Positions 1 through 5,063 of a stretch of DNA of 6,024 nt are shown one piece after another. The notes under the pieces were generated by a model. It did not search any database and was not told where the DNA came from. It saw only the letters and a program-made list of their open reading frames with translations. The stretch's first letter is position 1, and every line of letters begins with the position of its first letter. The DNA is from Clostridia bacterium (GTDB taxonomy: Bacteria > Bacillota > Clostridia > Oscillospirales > CAG-272). Location: the NCBI GenBank assembly GCA_017452335.1, contig JAFTMP010000007.1, forward strand, positions 1-6,024, written 5' to 3'. The translations under genes were made by a program, and so were the position numbers.

Positions 1-1
1 C

Positions 2-25
2 GGGGGACTATATATCAACGCATAA
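2..25 (+). CDS. Possible 3' end of a plus-strand gene (partial)
   Basis: Read in the frame starting at base 2, the left edge encodes GGLYINA followed by TAA at 23-25, one base before the stem of a plus-strand intrinsic terminator. A stop codon just before a terminator is the usual arrangement, so this may be the last codons of a gene entering from the left and converging on the pyr operon. Seven residues are too few to identify a product. The other two plus frames stay open through the terminator, which makes them less likely. The call rests only on position. Confidence 0.3.
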   Translation, partial: GGLYINA

Positions 26-26
26 T

Positions 27-71
27 GCACCCGCTTCGCCCAAAAACAAGGCAAAGCGGGTGCGTTTTTTT
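27..71 (+). terminator. Intrinsic (rho-independent) terminator, plus strand
   Basis: A 10-bp perfect stem (GCACCCGCTT at 27-36 with AAGCGGGTGC at 54-63) is extended inward, after one C/A mismatch, by GCC/GGC (38-40 with 50-52). It closes a loop of about 9 bases and is followed by G and seven T (65-71). The T-run is on the plus strand, so it should end a plus-strand transcript arriving from the left, convergent with the pyr operon. On the minus strand the stem is followed by ATTATGCG with no U-run, so it is a poor terminator for pyrI, although the stem may still protect that transcript's 3' end. Confidence 0.87.
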
Positions 72-82
72 GCTATTTCCCA

Positions 83-159
83 CCGCAAACGATAGTTTGC
101 GGCATTCAAAGTTTTTGAAGGGAGTTTGAGGGGGACTTTTTTCAAAAAGTCCCTCTCAA
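83..159 (+). repeat. Two-hairpin intergenic repeat, copy A
   Basis: This copy lies just 3' of the pyrI stop codon. Hairpin 1 is CCGCAAAC (83-90), loop GATA, GTTTGCGG (95-102). A linker CATTCAAAGTTTTTGAAGGG follows. Hairpin 2 is a stem of about 16 bp (126-141 with 144-159, one G-T pair) closed by a TC loop. It matches copy B (2371-2448) at roughly 92 percent by eye, and copy C (2202-2295, opposite orientation) in layout. It has no U-run on either strand, so it is not a standard terminator, although its place after a gene suggests a transcript 3'-end role. It could equally be a small non-autonomous mobile repeat. Confidence 0.8.
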
Positions 160-179
160 GAAAATCCAAAATTCAAAAC

Positions 180-596
180 TTACTCCGCCTTGGCTTCGCA
201 GTAAAGGCAGCGGTAGGTGCGGGTTTGCGCGTCGGTCAAGGTGAAGACGTGGGGCAGCTCCTGCTCGGTGGTGGTGATACAACGGGGATTTTTGCAGGAA
301 ATGACACCGGTCAGACGCTGGGGCAGCATGGGCTTTTGCTTGCTTGCCACCTTGCCGTCCTTGATGATGGAAAGGGTCACGCCGGGATCCACGTAGCCGA
401 GGATATCCATATTCAAGGTGATGTCGGCGTCGATCTTGATGATGTCCTTTCTCTCCATTTTCTTACTGTAGGCATTGCGGATGAGCGCCACGGGGCAGTC
501 CATTTTGTCAAGAGCAAGGAGCTGATAGATGCGCATGCCCTTGCCTGCGGTGATGTGGTCGATCACGATGCCGTTGATGATGGAATCAATATTCAT
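180..596 (-). CDS. pyrI: Aspartate carbamoyltransferase regulatory subunit (PyrI)
   Basis: This 138-residue protein is the zinc-binding regulatory chain that joins PyrB catalytic trimers into a class B ATCase and binds nucleotide effectors. The C-terminal zinc site is complete: C101-x4-C106 and C130-x2-C133. The N-terminal allosteric domain keeps GIVIDHI (9-15), matching the E. coli GTVIDHI segment that contacts nucleotides, and RKDIIKID (49-56). The protein is somewhat shorter than the 153-residue E. coli chain, mainly at its ends. The ATG start has a strong site, AAGGAGG, 7 bases upstream, which overlaps the pyrB stop codon (609-611), so translation is probably coupled to pyrB. It is the last gene of the operon here. 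Feedback control by CTP or ATP is expected from the family, but the effector preference cannot be read from the sequence. Confidence 0.96.
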   Translation of the reverse strand: MNIDSIINGIVIDHITAGKGMRIYQLLALDKMDCPVALIRNAYSKKMERKDIIKIDADITLNMDILGYVDPGVTLSIIKDGKVASKQKPMLPQRLTGVISCKNPRCITTTEQELPHVFTLTDAQTRTYRCLYCEAKAE

Positions 597-608
597 TTCG
601 CTACCTCC

Positions 609-1526
609 TTACACCGTAATACCCAGTAATTTTAAGATCAGCGCCATGCGCATGTACTTGCCGTTTAACACCTGCTTGAAGTAACAAGCGCGGGGGTCGT
701 TGTCAATGGCAACGGCAATTTCATTGACGCGGGGCAGGGGATGCAGGATCGCCAGATCCTTCTTGGCATCCTTTAACTTGTCGGGCGTGAGAATATAGCT
801 GTCACGCAGGCGCAGGTAGTCTTCCTCATTGAAGAAGCGCTCGCCCTGCACTCTTGTCATGTAAAGGATATCCAGCTCGGGCATTACAGCCATCAGATCA
901 GCCGTTTCCTCGTACGCCATGCCCGCCTTGTCCATTACATCCTTCTTGATGTAGCCGGGGAGCTTCAATTCATCGGGAGAAATGAGCACCACTTTGATGC
1001 CCTCGTAGCGGGCAAGGGCGGAGATGAGCGAGTGAACGGTTCTGCCAAACTTCAAGTCGCCGCAGAAGCCTACGGTCAAGTTGTGAAATCTGCCCTTTTC
1101 TCTGTGAATGGTCAGCAGGTCTGCAAGAGTTTGGGTGGGGTGGTTGTGACCGCCGTCCCCCGCGTTGATCACGGGAATGGAGGCGTTCATCGCCGCAACC
1201 AGGGGCGCGCCCTCCTTGGGATGGCGCATGGCGATGATGTCGGCATAGCAGGAGATCACCTTTGCGGTGTCTGCCACGCTCTCGCCCTTGGTGGCAGAAG
1301 AAGAGGAAGCGGAAGCCATGGAAAGCACGTTTCCGCCCAGCTCGTACATTGCCGCTTCAAAGGAAAGACGGGTTCTGGTGGAGGGCTCAAAAAAGAGGGT
1401 TGCCAGCTTTTTGCCCTTGCAGGCTTCGCTGTATTTTGCGGGATGCTCGATGATATCCATGGCGGTCGCCACAAGACCGTCAATTTCTTCTACCGACAGT
1501 TCTCTGATATCAATAATGCTTCTCAT
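609..1526 (-). CDS. pyrB: Aspartate carbamoyltransferase catalytic subunit (PyrB)
   Basis: This protein condenses carbamoyl phosphate with L-aspartate to carbamoyl aspartate, the first committed step of pyrimidine synthesis, in the cytosol. It has 305 residues, the usual length. The carbamoyl-phosphate loop FFEPSTRTR lies at 45-53. The mobile 80s loop SSATKGES (76-83) carries the active-site lysine K80. MRHP is at 100-103, HPTQ at 129-132, GRTVHS at 161-166, the aspartate-binding TRVQGE at 224-229 and HPLPR at 262-266. All key residues of an active enzyme are present. The ATG overlaps the pyrE stop as ATGA (1523-1526), with GGAG shortly upstream, so it is likely translationally coupled to pyrE. 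The adjacent pyrI indicates an allosteric class B holoenzyme rather than the PyrB-only enzyme of Bacillus. Confidence 0.98.
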   Translation of the reverse strand: MRSIIDIRELSVEEIDGLVATAMDIIEHPAKYSEACKGKKLATLFFEPSTRTRLSFEAAMYELGGNVLSMASASSSSATKGESVADTAKVISCYADIIAMRHPKEGAPLVAAMNASIPVINAGDGGHNHPTQTLADLLTIHREKGRFHNLTVGFCGDLKFGRTVHSLISALARYEGIKVVLISPDELKLPGYIKKDVMDKAGMAYEETADLMAVMPELDILYMTRVQGERFFNEEDYLRLRDSYILTPDKLKDAKKDLAILHPLPRVNEIAVAIDNDPRACYFKQVLNGKYMRMALILKLLGITV

Positions 1527-2179
1527 GCCTTTGCTCCGTTAATTGCCAAGTAGTTCTTGATGCGGGTGACGTTTTCTTCGTTTGCAGGATCTTCGCTTAA
1601 ATACTCAATGATGTCGTAAACATCCACAACAGAGTATACGGGGAAGCCGAACTGCTCTTCAATTTCCTGCATTGCGCCCTTTTCGCCCTGACCCTTTTCC
1701 TTGCGGTCAACCATGATGAAGGTTGCGGCAACCTTGACGCCCTCTAAGTGGGAAAGGATCTCCATGCTCTCGCGAATAGCGGTGCCTGCGGTGATCACGT
1801 CTTCAATAATGACGATCTCCTCGCCTGCCTTGGGTACGTATCCAACGAACACGCCGCCCTCACCGTGGTCCTTTACTTCCTTTCTGTTGAAGAAGAAGGG
1901 AACATCCAAACCGTTTTTCGACAGCGCCACAGCTGCGGAAACAGACAGCGAAATGCCCTTGTATGCGGGTCCGTAAAGCACTGCTTCCTTCTTGCCTAAC
2001 TTCTCAAAATACGCTCTTGCGTAAAATTCGCCCAACGTTGCAATGGCAGAGCCGGTCTTGATCATGCCTGCGTTGACGAAATAGGGGATCTTTCTGCCGC
2101 TCTTTGCGGTGAAATCACCGAATTTCAGCACGCCTTCTCTCTCTAAGAACTGTATAAATTCCTTCTTGTAAGCTTCCAT
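1523..2179 (-). CDS. pyrE: Orotate phosphoribosyltransferase (PyrE)
   Basis: PyrE transfers the phosphoribosyl group of PRPP to orotate, giving OMP and pyrophosphate. It has 218 residues, as usual for the family. The PRPP-binding signature VIIEDVITAGTA is at 123-134, with the conserved acidic pair E126 and D127. The flexible catalytic loop FNRKEVKDHGEGG (97-109) has K100, K103 and H105 in the positions expected from E. coli PyrE. The ATG start is preceded by AAAGGAA about 7 bases upstream. Unlike its neighbours it sits behind a 291-bp gap filled with hairpin repeats, so its expression could be uncoupled from pyrF. I see no convincing promoter there. Its 3' end overlaps pyrB by 4 bp. Confidence 0.97.
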   Translation of the reverse strand: MEAYKKEFIQFLEREGVLKFGDFTAKSGRKIPYFVNAGMIKTGSAIATLGEFYARAYFEKLGKKEAVLYGPAYKGISLSVSAAVALSKNGLDVPFFFNRKEVKDHGEGGVFVGYVPKAGEEIVIIEDVITAGTAIRESMEILSHLEGVKVAATFIMVDRKEKGQGEKGAMQEIEEQFGFPVYSVVDVYDIIEYLSEDPANEENVTRIKNYLAINGAKA

Positions 2180-2201
2180 GTCTTATTCCTTTCTTAGGTT
2201 T

Positions 2202-2295
2202 TTAAGGGCTCTGCCCTTAAGACCCCTGCATTAAATTTTTTATCAAAAATTTAATGCTCCCAAAAATTTTTGATGCGCCAAACTATCGTTTGGCG
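2202..2295 (-). repeat. Hairpin intergenic repeat, copy C (inverted, three hairpins)
   Basis: Read on the minus strand, hairpin 1 is CGCCAAAC-GATA-GTTTGGCG (2295-2276). The linker that follows includes the palindrome CAAAAATTTTTG and then GGGAG. Hairpin 2 is a perfect 13-bp AT-rich stem (2245-2257 with 2228-2240) closed by GATA. The order, the GATA loop and the linker match copies A and B, but the stem sequences differ with pairing kept. An additional hairpin, TTAAGGGC-AGA-GCCCTTAA (2220-2202), ends about 20 bases before the pyrE start region. The copy is upstream of pyrE and opposite in orientation to copy B. Its function is unknown. Confidence 0.72.
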
Positions 2296-2370
2296 TGTAT
2301 TGATGTATTAAATTACTCAAAAACTTCTGTGTTGATTCCAAAGGTGTTATGGGGTGAACCAAATTCTTCC

Positions 2371-2448
2371 CCGCAAACGATAGTTTGCGGCGTCCAAAGT
2401 TTTTGAGGGGAGTTTGAGGGGAACTTTTTTCAAAAAGTTCCCTCTCAA
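2371..2448 (+). repeat. Two-hairpin intergenic repeat, copy B
   Basis: Close relative of copy A, placed just 3' of the pyrF stop codon as A is 3' of pyrI. Hairpin 1 (2371-2390) is identical to A, with stem CCGCAAAC/GTTTGCGG and loop GATA. Hairpin 2 (2414-2429 with 2432-2448) has the same TC loop but an A-T pair where A has G-C, plus one unpaired T. To its right is a short AT-rich direct repeat, AAATCAAATT then AAATCAAATC (2447-2466). The rest of the pyrF-pyrE gap (2296-2370) is unremarkable AT-rich sequence with no reading frame I can support. Confidence 0.8.
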
Positions 2449-2470
2449 ATCAAATTAAATCAAATCGTTC

Positions 2471-3169
2471 TCAGTCGCAGAACTCTGCAACGCAACGCTC
2501 GTACGCCGCAACGGGGTCTTCTGCCGCGGTGATGGGACGACCTACCACGATATAGTCGGAGCCGATCACCTTTGCCTGGGCAGGGGTCATCACGCGCTTT
2601 TGGTCGCCGATGTCGCCGTCAGCAAAGCGCACACCGGGAGTTACGGTGATGAACTCTTCGCCGCATCTGTCGTGCACCTTGCCTGCCTCCAGGGGAGAGC
2701 AAACCACGCCGTCAAGACCTGCGATCTTGGCATTGTGGGCATAGTGCATTACCACCTCAGCGATGTCCTCTTTAATGAGCAGATCCTTTTCCATGCTCTC
2801 TTGGTCGGTGGAAGTGAGCTGGGTTACAGCGATGAGCAGGGGTCTTGTGCCGTCCTCACGGGTCAGCCCCTCAATTGCCGCTTCCATCATACGAACGGTG
2901 CCTGCGGCGTGCAGGTTGGTCATGTCCACATCCAAGCGGGACAGCACTGCCATCGACTTTTTCACGGTGTTGGGGATATCATGCAGCTTTAAGTCAAGGA
3001 AGATCTTGTGTCCTCTTCTCTTTAATTCCTTCACAATGGCAGGACCTTCTGCATAGTATAACTCCATGCCGATCTTTACGAAGGGCTTCTTGCCGGTAAA
3101 CTTATCAAGAAATGCAAATGTTTTTTCTGCGCTGTCAAAATCGCAGGCAATAATGACGTCTCTTCCCAT
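2471..3169 (-). CDS. pyrF: Orotidine 5'-phosphate decarboxylase (PyrF)
   Basis: PyrF decarboxylates OMP to UMP, the last step of the pathway. The 232-residue length and motifs fit the short bacterial (group I, PyrF-like) family. ACDFDS (8-13) holds the first aspartate, and FVKIGMEL (30-37) holds a substrate-contacting lysine. The catalytic Asp-Lys-Asp set is in FLDLKLHDIPNTV (57-69), as D59, K61 and D64. VTPGVR (176-181) and VVGRPIT (208-214) supply the phosphate-binding arginine region. The start ATG shares one base with the pyrD stop (TGATG at 3167-3171), and its GGAGGA ribosome site lies inside the last pyrD codons, so the two are likely coupled. After the stop codon, repeat copy B begins within about 25 bases. 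Confidence 0.97.
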   Translation of the reverse strand: MGRDVIIACDFDSAEKTFAFLDKFTGKKPFVKIGMELYYAEGPAIVKELKRRGHKIFLDLKLHDIPNTVKKSMAVLSRLDVDMTNLHAAGTVRMMEAAIEGLTREDGTRPLLIAVTQLTSTDQESMEKDLLIKEDIAEVVMHYAHNAKIAGLDGVVCSPLEAGKVHDRCGEEFITVTPGVRFADGDIGDQKRVMTPAQAKVIGSDYIVVGRPITAAEDPVAAYERCVAEFCD

Positions 3170-4079
3170 CAGTGTGCTCCTCCAATAATTTCAGTTAGTG
3201 AATTGATCTTGTATTGTTCCATGACCCTTGGCAGGTCCTCGATGATATTTTTGCAGGCAAAGGGGTCAATGAGGTTTGCCGCGCCTACCTCAACGGCAGT
3301 AGCGCCCGCTAACATCATTTCAATGACGTCCTCGGCAGTAGATACGCCGCCCATGCCGATCACGGGGATCTTGACGGCGCTTGATACCTGGTAGACCATT
3401 CTCACCGCCACGGGGAAAATGGCAGGTCCGGAAAAGCCGCCCATCTTGTTGGCGATCACCGGTTTTTTGGTTTTTAAATTGATGCGCATGCCCAGCATGG
3501 TGTTAATCAGGCTAATGCCGTCTGCTCCCGCTTCCTCGCACGCCATTGCAATGGCGACGATATCGGTCACATTGGGGGAGAGCTTGACGAATACAGGCTT
3601 GGTGGTCACCTTTTTTACCGCCCTTGTCACCTCAGCCGCCGCCTCGGGGGAGGTGCCGAAGCTCATGCCGCCGCCATGTACGTTGGGGCAGGAGACGTTG
3701 ACCTCAAACCAGCCGATCTCGGGCAGTCGTTTAATTTTTCGCAGGTGTAGGCGTAATCCTCCACGGAAAAGCCCGACACGTTTGCCATCACCTTCTTGTG
3801 GAAGACCTCCTTCATTTTAGGAAGCTCCGTAGAAATGACCTTTTCCACGCCCGGATTCTGCATACCCACGGCGTTGATCATGCCCGCATAGCACTCTGCA
3901 ATACGGGGGGTGGGGTTACCGAAGCGGGGATCCTTGGTGGTTCCCTTAAAGGAGAAGGTGCCCAGCATGTTGATATCGTAATAGTCGGCGAACTCATAGC
4001 CGTAGCCAAAAGTGCCGCTGGCGGGGATGATGGGGTTATCCAGCTCGATCCCGCAAAGAGTCACCTTTAAGTCTGCCAT
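3169..4079 (-). pseudogene. pyrD: Dihydroorotate dehydrogenase, catalytic subunit (PyrD, class 1B), single-base frameshift
   Basis: PyrD oxidises dihydroorotate to orotate with FMN and passes electrons to PyrK. The ATG at 4079 gives MADLKVTL, then NPIIPASGTFG (15-25), KGTTKDPRFGNPTPR (45-59) and NAVGMQNPG (69-77). After KLNDCP (115-120) the frame is lost and the chain ends 23 residues later. One frame over, the expected sequence resumes at 3720 as EIGWFEVNVSCPNVHGGG, including the class 1 catalytic cysteine, and runs to the stop beside pyrF. The span is 911 nt, one short of a 303-codon gene (912 with stop), so one base is missing next to 3720/3721. Downstream FMN-site motifs (KLSPNV, NKMGGFSGPA, GMGGV) are intact. 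The cause may be a recent mutation, a sequencing or assembly error or, less likely, recoding. The otherwise perfect sequence favours an error or a very recent event. Confidence 0.9.
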
Positions 4080-4804
4080 AAGATCTCCTCCTTTTTCATC
4101 ACAGGACCGTCCTTGCAAATGCGCTTGTAGCCGGTGATGGTCTTGCAGGAGCATCCCATGCAGGCACCAAACCCGCAGCCCATACGCTCTTCAAAGCTGA
4201 ACTGTCCCTCTGTGGTTGATGTTTTGTAAACGGCTTTGAGCATGGGCTCGGGACCGCAGGTATAGAAATGGCTGTAAGAAAGCTCCTTCATGGGGTCGGT
4301 CACAAAGCCCTTCACGCCGTAGGAGCCGTCGGCAGTGGCAACGATCACCTCTGCCCCCAGCTTTTTAAATTCTTCTTCATAGAAGATCTCGCTCTTGGTG
4401 TTAAATCCTAAGATCACGCGCACCTTTTTGCCCTGCTCGATAAGCTTTCTTGCCAGCATATACATGGGCGGTACACCCACGCCGCCGCCAAGAAGCAGGG
4501 GCTCTTCGCCCGCAAGGGAGAGGTCATAGCCGTTTCCAAGGCCGGTGAGTACATCCAGCACGGTGCCTAAGGGAAGGTCCTTCATCTGCTCGGTGCCCTT
4601 GCCTACCACCTTGTAGACAATGGTGAGCACGTCCCCTTCGCAGTTGCATACCGAAATGGGACGGCGCAGATAGAGTCCTGCTAATTGAATATTGACAAAC
4701 TGCCCGCAGGCGGTGATATCCGATACATCGCCCTGCAGCTTCATTTGATAAACGCTGTCGGTCAGCGCTTTGTTTTCGATTACGGTCAGTAAGACTTTTT
4801 TCAA
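4067..4804 (-). CDS. pyrK: Dihydroorotate dehydrogenase electron-transfer subunit (PyrK)
   Basis: PyrK carries FAD and a [2Fe-2S] cluster and links PyrD oxidation of dihydroorotate to NAD+ reduction. Counting from TTG at 4804 (245 residues), the FAD-binding YLRRPIS lies at 45-51, the NAD-binding LGGGVGVPP at 105-113 and CGPEPML at 183-189. The cluster ligands C210-x4-C215-x2-C218-x11-C230 follow the family pattern. I chose TTG at 4804 because it begins MKKVLLTV, matching MKKAYLTV of Bacillus PyrK as I recall it, and has GGGGG 5 bases upstream. TTG at 4816 is the alternative and has no clear ribosome site. No ATG was seen near the start. The frame stays open upstream into a repeat (4824-4858), which may have displaced the original start region. 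Its last codons (KKEE) encode the pyrD ribosome site, and it overlaps pyrD by 13 bp. Confidence 0.94.
   Translation of the reverse strand: MKKVLLTVIENKALTDSVYQMKLQGDVSDITACGQFVNIQLAGLYLRRPISVCNCEGDVLTIVYKVVGKGTEQMKDLPLGTVLDVLTGLGNGYDLSLAGEEPLLLGGGVGVPPMYMLARKLIEQGKKVRVILGFNTKSEIFYEEEFKKLGAEVIVATADGSYGVKGFVTDPMKELSYSHFYTCGPEPMLKAVYKTSTTEGQFSFEERMGCGFGACMGCSCKTITGYKRICKDGPVMKKEEILWQT
4084..4094 (-). promoter_or_regulatory. Ribosome binding site that fixes the pyrD start
   Basis: AAAGGAGGAGA on the minus strand, with AGGAGG ending 7 bases before the ATG at 4079. It settles the pyrD start at MADLKV instead of the upstream in-frame ATG at 4154, whose extra 25 residues read through pyrK codons and match nothing in the family. 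The site lies inside pyrK, so the two subunits, which act in one complex, are likely made together. Confidence 0.88.
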
Positions 4805-4823
4805 AGCAACCCCCAAATTGAAG

Positions 4824-4858
4824 TAATAGGTAATAGTGAATAGTGAAAAGTGAAAAGG
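4824..4858. repeat. Degenerate 7-bp tandem repeat, five units
   Basis: On the plus strand the units are TAATAGG, TAATAGT, GAATAGT, GAAAAGT and GAAAAGG, changing step by step from one end to the other. The array ends within 20 bases of the likely pyrK start. Because 7 is not a multiple of 3, the array reads open in the pyrK frame as a low-complexity FTITYYF-type stretch, which could mislead automatic start calling. Confidence 0.85.
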
Positions 4859-4948
4859 ACGGCGCCCGAAAAGATCCGTCGGGAAAGCCCTTTTGCGCCG
4901 TCGCGCTTTTAAATTTCGTAGATTTTCGCCCTTTCGGGCGAAAATCTA
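4858..4948. repeat. GC-rich inverted repeat followed by a perfect 13-bp hairpin
   Basis: GACGGCGC (4858-4865) is an exact inverted match to GCGCCGTC (4895-4902), enclosing a smaller imperfect stem. Next is TAGATTTTCGCCC (4919-4931), loop TTTC, GGGCGAAAATCTA (4936-4948), a perfect 13-bp stem. TCCTTTTTA follows on the plus strand, too weak and broken a T-run to call a terminator. On the minus strand, the direction of pyr transcription, no U-run follows. These stems would be strong barriers or processing points in the carB-pyrK message. Confidence 0.75.
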
Positions 4949-4957
4949 TCCTTTTTA

Positions 4958-5045
4958 TGCGCCTTGGCGCAATTCATGGCGGCGCCGCGCGCAGCCAATT
5001 CATGAGCGTTTACGCTCAATTCTTGCAACCGCAGTTGCAATTCAT
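4958..5045. repeat. Array of small hairpins joined by 7-bp AATTCAT linkers
   Basis: On the plus strand, four AATTCAT-type linkers (4971, 4997, 5018 as AATTCTT, 5039) alternate with dyads. These are TGCGCC-TT-GGCGCA (4958-4971), a GC-rich imperfect dyad beginning GGC and ending GCC (4978-4996), GAGCGT-TT-ACGCTC (5004-5017) and TTGCAAC-CGCA-GTTGCAA (5023-5040). Linker starts are spaced 26, 21 and 21 bp. The stem sequences are unrelated to one another while the linkers are kept, which is an unusual architecture. It lies 18 bases 3' of the carB stop. I recognise no coding function; it may be part of a dispersed repeat element. Confidence 0.8.
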
Positions 5046-5063
5046 TCTTTTCTCCCTCGGCGC

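Noticed and set aside
82..160. CRISPR-like array because of repeated hairpins
   Set aside because: Copies are kilobases apart, not regularly spaced with unique spacers, differ in stem sequence and have no cas genes nearby.
2180..2470. PyrR-binding attenuator or pyrE promoter in the pyrF-pyrE gap
   Set aside because: I found no PyrR loop consensus, no terminator with a U-run on the minus strand, and no -35/-10 pair with acceptable spacing. The AT-rich stretch near 2300-2330 has only weak -10-like words.
3664..3666. ATG at the ATGA junction inside pyrD as a true start of a second gene
   Set aside because: The methionine is the normal one in the GGGMSFGTSP stretch of PyrD, the family sequence continues upstream in the same frame to 3720, and there is no good ribosome site. 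It is a frameshift remnant, not a separate gene.
4080..4154. Upstream in-frame ATG at 4154 as the pyrD start
   Set aside because: It would add 25 residues read from inside pyrK that match no PyrD family sequence, and the strong AGGAGG lies just before the ATG at 4079.
4919..4956. Perfect 13-bp hairpin as an intrinsic terminator
   Set aside because: On the minus strand, where the operon is read, no T-run follows. On the plus strand the T stretch is displaced and interrupted (TCCTTTTTA), and no plus-strand gene precedes it.
5016..5045. Small minus-strand ORF MNCNCGCKN behind a GAGGGAG-like site, after carB
   Set aside because: The ATG is part of the repeated ATGAATT linker, so every linker creates such a start (others give MNWLRAAPP and a 22-residue frame). 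The coding look comes from the hairpin array, and nothing supports translation.
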